64,000 bases of DNA from Cherax quadricarinatus. Lineage: Eukaryota > Arthropoda > Malacostraca > Decapoda > Parastacidae. The stretch spans positions 27,945,963 to 28,009,962 of the forward strand of contig NC_091298.1 of the NCBI RefSeq assembly GCF_038502225.1. The letters are read 5' to 3'. Shown here one piece after another: positions 10,650-20,630 of this stretch. Position numbers and translations under genes: made by a program. The notes below the pieces were generated by a model, which saw only the letters and a list, made by a program, of their open reading frames with translations, searched no databases and was not told the origin of the DNA. Position 1 is the first letter of the stretch. Each line of letters starts with the position of its first letter.

Positions 10650-12735
10650 GGCTCTGGTCAAACAGTAAATCACTCGACTCACATCTCCCAACACTACTGT
10701 AAGTACATGCCTGCCTTGTATTCTAGTGGATTTATTGGTTAAAAGCTTCACTTTTGACCAATAATAAACTTAGTCTTTTCAGCCTTGCTCTATGTTGACT
10801 GTTGTAATAATCACCACATCTTTTAGGTATCAAACTTACCATGGAGAGTGATTATTTAAGCAGTGGGTAACCTGTCTGTCTTTCCAGCTTGGATGTCAGA
10901 GAGGGTCACCTGGCAATCAACGAGCAGAACGGATGGAGTAGGACTAACATCCAGAGACTTCTCCATTTTGTATTGAACTACCTGTGCACCTGTATGAAAG
11001 TGCAGGACGTAACTCCACAGCATTGCAGCGGTAAAGAACCTGCTTTCCTGTCATCGGGATACTACTCGAGGCGTTAATCTGTGAAGAACTAGCCACTGGT
11101 GGTCACCAACATCTGCGACCCCCCCCCCATCATCAGCAACGGCTACGATTTCAACAACAGTGTCACCAACACCAGACACCCACGTTTTATGTACATTTAA
11201 ATTAGCGTTGAATTCAGACATCATTTATATTTTTCATTTTTCATTTTCTTTCATGTAGGATCAGTATTTCATTTTTAAGTGTTTTATATTTTATATTTTC
11301 TATATAATATAGTGTTTATGTTTGTCTGTTATTATTTCTTTTTCTATTCACTAATTTTCCTGAGGAGGAGCCAGCCTGAGTAATACTGACTGAAGTTGTT
11401 ACAGGGCTGAGTAAGACTTCACAAGTGGCGACCCTGCCAGGATACAACTCTACTGAGTCAAGATTCAACTCCATCTCGAATCTACCATTGGACCTTCAAC
11501 GCTGCATACCACAGACGGTTACCACCAGCCATGAGTAATCATTCTCTATGGTAGGACTACAGTACAGGTATTTAAAAGATTTGGTGATTGTTATAGTCTC
11601 AATTTATTGTAAGTCAAGTCAGGCAGGATATAATATTTAATTCTGCCACCTAATTGTATGTGAGCTTGAAACACTTTGGAGGATTAGACTCTAGGGACCC
11701 GAGATTTTCCAGTGACAACTTGTTTCATTGAGCTCTTCATTATATCAAGGGAACTGTCATAGGACACTCTTGATTTGTTGGTGAGAAGATTGGATGGTCA
11801 AGTGACCCCATTCTACTTACTGTTTGCTCGGAGCCGGCATAGAACCCTTTGTTTTCATTAATACATTGTTTAATTGAAGCAGGGATCGAGCCCTCTGGTT
11901 TATTTACAGTTTGAGTGGAGCAGGAATTGAACCCTCCGTTTTCTTTAATACCCGTTTCATTTCCCCTGATAGTTTAAGTTATTCTTGCAAGTATGGAGGA
12001 ATACCAGTTTTGGATGAATGCTGGAAATAAGTTAGGAATAACAGGGAAAAATTTAGAATCTTTCATTAGTGCTAAAATCCAGGAAAGACTTGAAAGAGAG
12101 AGAATAGAAAGAGAAAGAGAGGATAAAAAGGAAAGAGATCGAATTGAAAGAGAGAATCAAGAAAGACAGTTAGAAAGAGAGAGAGAAGACAAAAAAGAGC
12201 GTGATAGACTTGATCGTGAGGAGAGAGCAAGAGTACGTGAGGAACAGGTTAAATTAAGGGAACTTGAGGAAAGAGCAAAGGATAGAGAATATGAGTTAAG
12301 GGAGAGAGAAAAGGATCGCGAGCTCGAGCAAACTCGCCTTGAATTAGAGAATGAAAAGTTAACTTTCTCGCAACAGCAATTAGATGAAGGAGTAATGGAA
12401 CAACGTGCAGCTAGTGCACATATTCCAACACCTAATTTACCTCCCTTCACAGAGGGGGAAGACATAACTTCTTACATTATCAGGTTTGAAAATACCGCTA
12501 CCCTCTGTGAATGGCCTGCTGACACCTGGGCTACCAGGTTAGGAATGTTATTTTCTGGTACCGCTTTGAATATCTATGCAACTTTGTCGCAGGATATCAT
12601 ATGTAATTATAACCTACTGAAGAAGGCAATCCTTAAAGCATATCAAAAAACCACAAATTCTTACAGGAAAGATTTCAGGTATGCCACCTTACAGCCTGGC
12701 CAGAACTTTCAGCAATATGGAGTAGAAGTGACAGG
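10650..12735 (+). mobile_element. 5' part of a Ty3/gypsy-like LTR retrotransposon (LTR, primer site, gag), truncated
   Basis: The supporting signs are a gag-like ORF (11993-12735) and, upstream, TGGCGACCCTGCCAGG at 11426-11441. That string has the form of a tRNA primer-binding site just after an LTR. The LTR would end near 11422 (TTCACA). Its start is not clear; candidates lie around 10650-10860, and a possible poly-A signal region (AATAAACTTAG) is at 10763. The tract 11442-11992 is an untranslated leader with repeated words (CCCTCTGGTTT and CCCTCCGTTTT). There is no protease, RT or integrase, because gag is cut off at about 12735 by a Penelope-type tail. No second LTR lies in the window. Confidence 0.55.
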
Positions 12736-12751
12736 ATGGAGCCTTATATAG
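11993..12751 (+). pseudogene. Gag-like ORF of a Ty3/gypsy-like element, 3'-truncated (252 codons)
   Basis: The ORF begins MEEYQFWMNAGNKLGITGKN. Residues 30-125 are almost entirely charged ERERE/KERDR coiled coil. Then comes a capsid-type segment: PNLPPFTEGEDITSYIIRFE, WATRLGMLFSGTALNIYATL and LLKKAILKAYQKTTNSYRKDF, ending GQNFQQYGVE. This resembles gag of arthropod Ty3/gypsy elements, where a structural particle protein carries a long coiled coil before the capsid fold. The last few codons (after about 12735) come from the inserted Penelope-type tail. No zinc knuckle is reached. Confidence 0.68.
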
Positions 12752-12914
12752 CGCCAGGAGGTGAGACGTACTCGACTGAAGAAGCCTACTGTGTAGGCGA
12801 AACGTTTCGAAATAAAGATACCTAACTGTTGCATATGTGTCTTACCTAACAACCTGTCGGTATTTTATACCATTTTATTGTTCAATCTGTCAGACACTGC
12901 AACACAAGGGTATC
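12736..12914 (+). mobile_element. Non-autonomous Penelope-related tail, class II
   Basis: A short unit that joins the truncated gag to the following CR1. It contains CTGAAGAAGCCTACTGTGTA followed by GGCGAAACGTTTCGAAATAA, then GTTGCATATGTGTCTTACC, CCTGTCGGTATTTTATACC and CAGACACTGCAACAC. The same string of blocks recurs at 22.08-22.64 kb and 30.62-31.08 kb. No protein is encoded. Confidence 0.7.
12772..12811 (+). ncRNA. Hammerhead-ribozyme-like motif, class II
   Basis: It reads stem I TCGA, core CTGAAGA (12776-12782), stem II GCCTAC/GTAGGC with a 3-nt loop, core GAAA (12799-12802, whose last A opens stem III), then ACGT and T, a possible cleavage point after 12806, and TCGA, which pairs with the first TCGA. 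All core bases fit the CUGANGA...GAA consensus. Stem III has only AC/GU and no loop, so activity would require pairing between two copies. Penelope-like elements are known to carry hammerheads. Activity here is inferred. Confidence 0.6.
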
Positions 12915-15603
12915 TTGGTATGGGTTTTGGCGGGAAAACAGTGAAGTCGCTGTGTAGTAATATGAGTACTAGGAGAACTAGTAATAGGCAAAATGAGGTG
13001 GATATTGGAAAGTCATTGGCACTAATTGACAAGGACAGTAATAGGTTTAGCGGAATAACAGAAAGGAGCAGGAAGGGTAAAGAGAAAGGAGGGTCCTTAA
13101 ATATATATTACACAAATAATCGTAGTGCTAGGAATAAGACGGACGAGTTGAGACTAGTTGATAGTGCAGGTAACATTGATGTATTTGCCTTAACTGAGAC
13201 GTGGTTCAATATGAAAAATAGGGACATGCCTGCGGAATGTCACATTCAGGGTTTTAAATTGTTCCAAGTAGCTAGAAGAATCGGGAAGTGGGGTGGGGTG
13301 GTAATGTATGTCCGAGATCGCTTGAACTCTTGCATAAAAACGGGTATTAAGTCTGAAGTAACACATACAGAGCCTGTTTGGATAGAATTTTCAGAGGGGC
13401 GTGAAAAATTGATTTTAGGTGTGATATACCGTCCCCCAAACTTAGAGACTACTATGGGAGGAAATTGTTAGGGCCACAAGGCACGATAATGTAGTAATTC
13501 TAGGAGACTTTAACTTTAGTCATATTGATTGGAATTTCTTGACTGGGAATTTAGAATCATACGACTTCTTAGTAGTAGTTCAGGATTGTTTTTTGAAGCA
13601 GTTTGTGACAGAACCTACAAGGGGTAATAACCTGCTTGACTTAGTTCTGGCAAACAATGAATCCCTTGTTAATAATTTAGAAATTTCAGAGGAACTCGGT
13701 GCTAGCGACCACAAATCAATAACATTTAGCATTGAATGGAAGTACGATAGTAGGGATAACTCAGTAACAGTCCCAGATTTTTGCTTAGATTATGATGGGC
13801 TTGGAGAACACTAATCTGTTGACTGGGGTAACGAAGAGAGCTATCAATATGACAGTTTTCCGAACACTACACATGCTGCTCAAAGAACGTTTATCCCGTA
13901 TAAAGAAATTAGATCAAATAGAAATGACCCAAAATGGATGAATAATAGGCTGAAATGTCTACTATGGCATAAGAAAGGAATTTATAGGCGTATCAAAAGA
14001 GGTGAGGGTCATCTTATGAATCAGTATATTGACATTAAGAGGGACATTAAAAAGTGGATAAGAAAAGCTAAACGGGACTATGAAATTAAAGTTGCTAGGG
14101 ATTCTAAAACTAAACCCAAAAAGTTTTTTCCAGGTATATAGAACAAAAGTCAGAGATAAGATAGGTCCTCTTAAAAATAACTATGGGCATCTTACTGACA
14201 AAGAGAATGAAATGTGCTCGATTTTAAATAATTATTTTCTCTCGGTTTTTACACAGGAAGACACTAATAATATTCCGGTAATTAATTTTTATAGTGGGCC
14301 AGAAGATAAATTATGTAACATCACAGTCACTAGTGAAATGGTTGTGAAGCAGATAGACCGACTGAAGCAAAATAAGTCACAGGGTCCTGATGAGGTTTTT
14401 TCAAGGGTTCTAAAGGAATGCAAAATGGAAGTCTGTGAACCATTAACTAATATTTTTAATTTATCTCTTCAAACAGGTGTAGTGTCTGATATGTGGAAGA
14501 TGGCTAATGTAATTCCTATTTTTAAAACAGGGGACAAGTCGTTACCGTCAAATTACCGCCCAATAAGCCTGACCTCAATTGTAGGCAAATTACTAGAGTC
14601 AATTATAGCTGAGATTATAAGAAGCCATCTCGATAAGCATAGCTTGATTAATGATACTCAGCATGGATTCACAAGAGGCCGGTCTTGTCTAACTAATTTA
14701 TTAACTTTCTTCAGTAAAGCTTTTGAGGCTGTTGACCACGATAAAGAATTTGATATTGTTTACTTAGATTTTAGTAAGGCATTTGATAGAGTTCCGCACC
14801 AAAGACTGTTGAAGAAAGTAGCAGCTCATGGCATTGGGGAAAGGGTGCTCTCGTGGATTGAATCATGGCTCACAGACAGGAAGCAAAGAGTGTCCATAAA
14901 TGGGGTTAAATCCGAGTGGGGATCAGTAACAAGTGGCGTTCCACAGGGATCAGTCTTGGGCCCGTTGTTGTTTATAATATATATCAATGATCTTGATGAA
15001 GGAATTACTAGTGATATGAGCAAATTCGCCGATGACACGAAGATAGGTAGGATAATTGATTCAAACGTAGATGTTAGGGAACTTCAGGAGGATTTAGACA
15101 AACTCTACTCTTGGTCAGAAAAGTGGCAGATGCAGTACAATGTAGATAAATGCAAGGTTCTGAAGCTCGGGAGTGTCCATAACCCTAGCACTTATAAGTT
15201 AAATAATGTAGAACTTAGCCATACAGATTGCGAAAAGGACTTGGGGGTTATGGTGAACAGCAACCTTAAACCAAGACAGCAATGCCTAAGCGTACGTAAT
15301 AAGGCAAATAGATTACTGGGATTTATATCAAGAAGTGTAAGCAACAGAAGTCCAGAGGTCATACTGCACCTTTATACATCATTAGTAAGGCCTCACCTAG
15401 ATTATGCAGCTCAATTCTGGTCTCCATATTACAGAATGGACATAAATTCGTTAGAAAACATTCAGCGTAGGATGACTAAATTAATACATAGCATTAGAAA
15501 TCTTCTTTATGAAGAAAGATTGAAGACTCTTAAGTTACATTCACTTGTTAGACGAAGAATGAGGGGAGACCTGATCGAAGTGTATAAGTGGAAGATAGGT
15601 ATT
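12915..15603 (+). pseudogene. CR1-type LINE ORF2, copy 1 (5' portion), broken
   Basis: Reads as the same ORF2 as the intact copy at 16055-18991. The endonuclease blocks are NIYYTNNRSARNKTDEL, LTETWF, GVIYRPPNLE, ILGDFNFSHIDW and ASDHKSITF. The RT blocks are QGPDEVFSRVLKECK, NYRPISLTSIVGKLLE, LDFSKAFDRVPHQRLLKK, GVPQGSVLGPLLFIIYI and KFADDTKIG. The frame is lost after 13468 (a deletion of DRDQGRLLWE-coding bases), at a stop at 13812, and near 14120. From 14080 to 15603 it is open. It is cut at AGATAGGTATT (15593-15603) and resumes at 20631 after a 5-kb insertion. ORF1 is absent because the copy starts just at ORF2. Confidence 0.9.
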
Positions 15604-15673
15604 GAGCAAGAATGGTATAAAATACCGACAATATGAAAGTTAAGACACATGTGCAACATCTGGATATCTTTAT

Positions 15674-15710
15674 TGTAGACGTTTCGCCATCCAGTGGCTT
15701 CATCAATACA
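15674..15710 (-). ncRNA. Hammerhead-ribozyme-like motif, class I
   Basis: On the minus strand it reads TGTA, TTGATGA, GCCA(CTGGA)TGGC as stem II, GAAA, CGTC and TACA. TGTA and TACA form stem I, and the scissile bond would follow GTC. Compared with the CUGANGA consensus, position 3 is U instead of C, giving a U3-G8 wobble. Stem III is the loop-less AC/GU. Confidence 0.55.
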
Positions 15711-16054
15711 GATTCTAGGACATAATAGGAAGACAGTAGAACTGTATACAAAAGATGAGGTAATCAGTCCCTCGGCCTTGGAGTTAGTGTTCACAGCATC
15801 GTGGTGGAGGAGAATCTGGAGCAAAGGCAAGAAGACTGGCGGTTATATAGGCGTCAGTGGATAGGGACGGGCAGCAGACGAGGGCATAGTCACTGGTAGG
15901 CGGGATTCATAAGAACATAAGAAAGGAGGAACACTGCAGCAGGCCTGTTGGCCCATACTAGGCAGGTCCTTTACAATTCATCCCACTAACAAACATTTGA
16001 CCTACCCAATTTTCAATGCTACCCAAGAAATAAACTCTGATGTGCAAGTCCCAC

Positions 16055-18991
16055 TCAAATCCAACCCATCCCACTCATGTATTTATCCAACCTAAATTTG
16101 AAACTACCCAAAGTCCTAGCCTCAATAACCCAACTAGGTAGACTGTTCCACTCATCAACTACCCTATTTCCAAACCAATACTTTCCTATGTCCTTTCTAA
16201 ATCTAAACTTATCTAATTTAAATCCATTACTGCGGGTTCTCTCTTGGAGAGATATCCTCAAGACCTTGTTAATATCCCCTTTATTAATACCTATCTTCCA
16301 CTTATACACTTCGATCAGGTCTCCCCTCATTCTTCGTCTAACAAGTGAATGTAACTTAAGAGTCTTCAATCTTTCTTCATAAGGAAGATTTCTAATGCTA
16401 TGTATTAATTTAGTCATCCTACGCTGAATGTTTTCTAACGAATTTATGTCCATTCTGTAATATGGCGACCAGAATTGAGCTGCATAATCTAGGTGAGGCC
16501 TTACTAATGATGTATAAAGCTGCAGTATGACCTCTGGACTTCTGTTGCTTACACTTCTTGATATAAATCCCAGTAATCTATTTGCCTTATTACGTACGCT
16601 TAGGCATTGCTGTCTTGGTTTAAGGTTGCTGCTTACCATAACCCCCAAGTCCTTTTCACAGTCTGTATGGTTAAGTTCTACATTATTTAACTTATAAGTG
16701 CTAGGGTTATGGACACTCCCGAGCTTCAGAACCTTGCATTTATCTACATTGAACTGCATCTGCCACTTTTCTGACCAAGAGTAGAGTTTGTCTAAATCCT
16801 CCTGAAGTTCCCTAACATCTACGTTTGAATCAATTATCCTACCTATCTTCGTGTCATCGGCGAATTTGCTCATATCACTAGTAATTCCTTCATCAAGATC
16901 ATTGATATATATTATAAACAACAACGGGCCCAAGACTGATCCCTGTGGAACGCCACTTGTTACTGATCCCCACTCGGATTTAACCCCATTTATGGACACT
17001 CTTTGCTTCCTGTCTGTGAGCCATGATTCGATCCACGAGAGCACCCTTCCCCCAATGCCATGAGCTGCTACTTTCTTCAACAGTCTTTGGTGCGGAACTC
17101 TATCAAATGCCTTACTAAAATCTAAGTAAATAATATCAAATTCTTTATCGTGGTCAACAGCCTCAAAAGCTTTACTGAAGAAAGTTAATAAATTAGTTAG
17201 ACAAGACCGGCCTCTTGTGAATCCATGCTGAGTATCATTAATCAAGCTATGCTTATCGAGATGGCTTCTTATAATCTCAGCTATAATTGACTCTAGTAAT
17301 TTGCCTACAATTGAGGTCAGGCTTATTGGGCGGTAATTTGACGGTAACGACTTGTCCCCTGTTTTAAAAATAGGAATTACGTTAGCCATCTTCCACATAT
17401 CAGACACTACACCTGTTTGAAGAGATAAATTAAAAATATTAGTTAATGGTTCACAAACTTCCATTTTGCATTCCTTTAGAACCCTTGAAAAAACCTCATC
17501 AGGACCCGGTGACTTATTTTGCTTCAGTCTGTCTATCTGCTTCACAACCATTTCACTAGTGACTGTGATGTTACATAATTTATCTTCTTCTGATCCACTA
17601 TAAAAATTAATTACCGGAATATTATTAGTGTCTTCCTGTGTAAAAACCGAGAGAAAATAATTATTTAAAATCGAGCACATTTCATTCTCTTTGTCAGTAA
17701 GATGCCCATAGTTATTTTTAAGGGGACCTATCTTATCTCTGACTTTTGTTCTATAGACCTGGAAAAAACTTTTTGGGTTAGTTTTAGAATCCCTAGCAAC
17801 TTTTATTTCATAGTCCCTTTTAGCTTTTCTTATCCCCTTTTTAATGTCCCTCGTAATGTCAATATACTGATTCATAAGATGACCCTCGCCTCTTTTGATA
17901 CGCCTATAAATTCCTTTCTTATGCCCTAGTAGATATTTCAGCCTATTATTCATCCATTTTGGGTCATTTCTATTTGATCTAATTTCCATATAAGGGATAA
18001 ACGTTCTTTGAGCAGCATGTATTGTGTTCAGAAAACTGTCATATTGATAGCTCTCTTCGTTACCCCAGTCAACAGATGATAAGTGTTCTCTAAGCCCATC
18101 GTAATCTGCTAAGCGAAAATCTGGGACTGTTACTGAGTTATCCCTACTATCATACTTCCATTTAATTCTACATGTAATTGATTTGTGGTCGCTAGCACCC
18201 AGTTCCTCTGAAACTTCTAAATTATTAACAAGGGATTCATTGTTTGCCAGAACTAAGTCAAGCAGGTTATTGCCCCTTGTAGGTTCTGTCACAAACTGCT
18301 TCAAAAAACAATCCTGAACTACTTCTAAGAAATCGTATGATTCTAAATTCCCAGTCAAGAAATTCCAATCAATATGACTAAAGTTAAAGTCTCCTAGAAT
18401 TACTACATTATCGTACCTTGTGGCCCTAACAATTTCCTCCCATAGTAGTCTCCCCTGGTCCCTATCTAAATTTGGGGGACGGTATATCACACCTAAAATT
18501 AATTTTTCATGTCCCTCTGAAAATTCTATCCAAACAGACTCTGTATGTGTTACTTCAGACTTAATACCCGTTTTTATGCAACAGTTCAAGCGATCTCGGA
18601 CATACAATGCCACCCCACCCCCCTTCCCGATACTTCTATCTACTTGGAACAATTTAAAACCCTGAATGTGACATTCTGCAGGCATGTCCCGACTTTTTGA
18701 ATTAAACCACGTCTCAGTAATGGCAAATACATCTATGTTACCTGCACTAGCAACTAGTCTCAACTCGTCCATCTTATTCCTAGCACTGCGACTATTTGTG
18801 TAATAAATATTTAATGACCCTCCTATCTCTTTACCCTTTCTGCTCCTTTCTGTTATTCCACTAAACCTATTACTGTCATTGTCAATTAGTGCCACTGGCT
18901 TTCCAATATCCTCCTCATTTTGCCTATTACTAGTTCTCCTAGTACTCATGTTACTACCCTGCGACTTCACAGTTTTCCCGCCAAAACCCAT
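16055..18991 (-). CDS. CR1 ORF2: APE endonuclease + reverse transcriptase, 978 aa, intact
   Basis: A bifunctional enzyme for target-primed reverse transcription. Residues 60-275 are an AP-type endonuclease: NIYYTNSRSARNKMDEL at 61, ITETWF with Glu94, GVIYRPPN at 168, GDFN at 200-203 and SDH at 267-269. Residues about 480-800 are the RT: NKSPGPDEVFSRVLK, NYRPISLTSIVGKLLE, YLDFSKAFDRVP (Asp near 624), GVPQGSVLGPLLFIIYI and FADD at 710-713. The C-terminal 180 residues (NIQRRMTKLIH, RRRMRGDLIEVYKW) are the usual CR1 tail, ending YMSGMGWI. All catalytic residues are present and there is no stop or frameshift. Length and order are normal for CR1. The start follows ORF1 by 14 bp. Confidence 0.94.
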   Translation of the reverse strand: MGFGGKTVKSQGSNMSTRRTSNRQNEEDIGKPVALIDNDSNRFSGITERSRKGKEIGGSLNIYYTNSRSARNKMDELRLVASAGNIDVFAITETWFNSKSRDMPAECHIQGFKLFQVDRSIGKGGGVALYVRDRLNCCIKTGIKSEVTHTESVWIEFSEGHEKLILGVIYRPPNLDRDQGRLLWEEIVRATRYDNVVILGDFNFSHIDWNFLTGNLESYDFLEVVQDCFLKQFVTEPTRGNNLLDLVLANNESLVNNLEVSEELGASDHKSITCRIKWKYDSRDNSVTVPDFRLADYDGLREHLSSVDWGNEESYQYDSFLNTIHAAQRTFIPYMEIRSNRNDPKWMNNRLKYLLGHKKGIYRRIKRGEGHLMNQYIDITRDIKKGIRKAKRDYEIKVARDSKTNPKSFFQVYRTKVRDKIGPLKNNYGHLTDKENEMCSILNNYFLSVFTQEDTNNIPVINFYSGSEEDKLCNITVTSEMVVKQIDRLKQNKSPGPDEVFSRVLKECKMEVCEPLTNIFNLSLQTGVVSDMWKMANVIPIFKTGDKSLPSNYRPISLTSIVGKLLESIIAEIIRSHLDKHSLINDTQHGFTRGRSCLTNLLTFFSKAFEAVDHDKEFDIIYLDFSKAFDRVPHQRLLKKVAAHGIGGRVLSWIESWLTDRKQRVSINGVKSEWGSVTSGVPQGSVLGPLLFIIYINDLDEGITSDMSKFADDTKIGRIIDSNVDVRELQEDLDKLYSWSEKWQMQFNVDKCKVLKLGSVHNPSTYKLNNVELNHTDCEKDLGVMVSSNLKPRQQCLSVRNKANRLLGFISRSVSNRSPEVILQLYTSLVRPHLDYAAQFWSPYYRMDINSLENIQRRMTKLIHSIRNLPYEERLKTLKLHSLVRRRMRGDLIEVYKWKIGINKGDINKVLRISLQERTRSNGFKLDKFRFRKDIGKYWFGNRVVDEWNSLPSWVIEARTLGSFKFRLDKYMSGMGWI

Positions 18992-19005
18992 ACCACTAAC
19001 TATTC

Positions 19006-19971
19006 CTAGTTTAAAGACCTAACAGCTCCCTCCACTGCGTTGGCCAGTGCTCCCACCCCACACCTAGACAAGTGAACCCCATCCCTGGCATACATGTCAT
19101 TTCTGCCATAGAAGAGGTCCCAGTTGTCAATGAATGTTACCGCATTTTCCTTACAGTATTTGTCCAGCCAGCAATTGACACCAATTGCTCTGGACAACCA
19201 TTCATTTCCAACTCCTCTCCTTGGCAAAATGTCACATATTACAGGTTTCCCACCCTTCTTCCTAATTATCTCTATTGCTGACCTATACCTGCTAATCAGG
19301 TCCTCACTCCTACGTCTGCCAACATCGTTGCCTCCAGCACTGAGACAGATAATAGGATTGCTCCCATTACCTCTCATGATGTCATCCAGACGGCTAACAA
19401 TATCCTTCATCCCAGCCCCAGGAAAACATACTCTCTGCCTCCTACTCCTATCCTTCAAACAGAATGCCCTATCCATGTACCTAATCTGGCTATCCCCAAC
19501 AACAACAATGTTTTTACCTTCCTTGGCGTCGTCCGTAGTGATGCTCCGAGTAGTCGACTCACATTCGCCAGGTAGCATTACACCACTTGTAGAATTCGTC
19601 ATGACGTTCTCGATGGTCTTCGTTGGGGTTTCTAGGGATGTCTCACTCACGTCTGCCAATGCTTCCTTGGTGCTCGTTGTGGCATTCCCAGTAGAACACT
19701 CACATTCGTCAGGTAGCACCGAGAATGAGTTGGAAGTTTCCACGGCAGTCTTCTGGTTTCTCGTTGTTTCTGCCTCTCCAACCGTTTTCTTAATCTTCAG
19801 CTTGGTTCCATGTTGCCCGGCCACTGACCAAGCTCCCCTCTTAACCTGGGGACTCACAACAGGTGGATTACTACGAATCCTCTTGTTCTCCTCCGTTAAT
19901 CGCGTATCTCCAGTTTAGCAACTCTGAGTTCTTCTCTCAGCTGCTGGTAAAGCTGCTCAAGAGAGGGCATC
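19006..19971 (-). pseudogene. CR1 ORF1 with SGNH-esterase domain, frameshifted near the N-terminus
   Basis: The open part (19857-19006, 283 codons) has a Ser/Thr-rich linker and then an SGNH/GDSL hydrolase: VVVGDSQIRYMDRAF (block I, nucleophile Ser), FPGAG (block II Gly), LSAGGNDVG (block III GxND) and DGVHLS (block V Asp/His). CR1 ORF1 proteins with an esterase domain are known. Compared with the intact copy at 39601, one base is missing near 19911, within the codons for LEIRRLTEE. This separates the first ~25 residues (a short coiled coil starting at 19971) from the rest. Translation could still start at an internal Met. Confidence 0.88.
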
Positions 19972-20026
19972 CTGGTTCAGATTCACAGAGAGCACACAAA
20001 CAGGTCTTCACAGAGCTAAGTACACG

Positions 20027-20155
20027 TCACCACTGGCTGATACACGTCACCACTGGCTGAACACGTCACCATTGGCTGAACACGTCACCACTGGCTGATA
20101 CACGTCACCACTGGCTTACACGTCACCACTGGCTGTACACGTCACCACCAGTGGA
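20027..20155 (-). repeat. Tandem ~18-20 bp repeat in the CR1 5' leader (seven copies)
   Basis: The plus strand shows CACGTCACCACTGGCTGATA and shortened forms seven times in a row, with spacers of 0-3 bp. On the element strand each unit has CAGTGGTGACGTGT. The core TGACGT is a CRE/ATF-type hexamer. CR1 copy 5 has just one such unit (39538-39551). Reiterated leader units upstream of ORF1 suggest promoter monomers. That function is inference. Confidence 0.85.
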
Positions 20156-20553
20156 AGTAGGTCCTTCCCAAAGAGATGGGTTAGTTGCAGCAGCCGTGAA
20201 GAAGGTCTTGTAGATGTCCTCTGAACCAAGATTCCATGATGTTGCAGTGTCTGACAAGTTGTGCAAGAATGGTATAAAATACCGACAATATGAAAGTTAA
20301 GACACATGTGCAACATCTGGATATCTTTATTGTAGACGTTTCGCCATCCACTGGGGAATCCCGCCTACCAGTGACTATGCCCTCGTCTGCTGCCCGTCCC
20401 TATCCACTGACGCCTATATAACCGCCAGTCTTCTTGCCTTTGCTCCAGATTCTCCTCCACCACGATGCTGTGAACACTAACTCCAAGGCCGAGGGACTGA
20501 TTACCTCATCTTTTGTATACAGTTCTACTGTCTTCCTATTATGTCCTAGAATC

Positions 20554-20590
20554 TGTATTGATAAAGCCACTGGATGGCGAAACGTCTACA
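20554..20590 (+). ncRNA. Hammerhead-ribozyme-like motif, class I, U3/A8 variant
   Basis: Stem I TGTA (20554-20557), core TTGATAA (20558-20564), stem II GCCA/TGGC, GAAA (20579-20582), CGTC (cleavage after 20586) and TACA (20587-20590) pairing with TGTA. The core changes two bases, C3 to U and G8 to A, which keeps a Watson-Crick 3-8 pair. A further partial motif on the minus strand at 20331-20350 lacks the 5' core because of a fold-back junction. Confidence 0.5.
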
Positions 20591-20630
20591 ATAAAGATAT
20601 CCAGATGTTGCACATGTGTCTTAACTTTCA

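Larger units (their letters stand above)
15909..20155 (-). mobile_element. CR1-type non-LTR retrotransposon, copy 2, nearly complete
   Basis: It has a 5' leader with a tandem repeat (20155-19972), ORF1 (19971-19006), a 14-bp spacer, ORF2 (18991-16055) and a 3' UTR with an 8-bp-periodic end (CATAAGAACATAAGAA at 15908-15923, that is TTCTTATG repeats on the element strand). An octamer tail and an esterase ORF1 are both hallmarks of the CR1 clade. The other CR1 copies in this window (12.9, 20.6, 36.3, 37.6, 39.5 and 45.6 kb) are fragments or diverged relatives. Confidence 0.92.
15604..20630 (-). mobile_element. 5,027-bp Penelope-related insertion (class I) flanked by an 11-bp target-site duplication, containing CR1 copy 2
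   Basis: The direct repeat AGATAGGTATT stands at 15593-15603 and 20631-20641, and removing the interval restores the CR1 frame. From the inside out: left tail 15604-15908 (minus), CR1 copy 2 (15909-20155, minus), body 20156-20267 and an inner tail 20268-20349 (minus), then a plus-oriented unit 20350-20630 that is a reverse complement of 15604-15908. Both outer ends therefore show the same tail facing outward. No RT or GIY-YIG is encoded by the Penelope part, so it is non-autonomous. Confidence 0.8.

Noticed and set aside
18420..18665. Antisense frames over the CR1, I-type and RTE ORFs (many of 60-280 codons)
   Set aside because: They mirror real ORFs on the other strand and carry no family motifs.
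19006..19971. Host SGNH esterase gene
   Set aside because: It sits 14 bp before a CR1 ORF2 and is repeated at 39601 and 46.4-46.8 kb with the same neighbour. It is CR1 ORF1.
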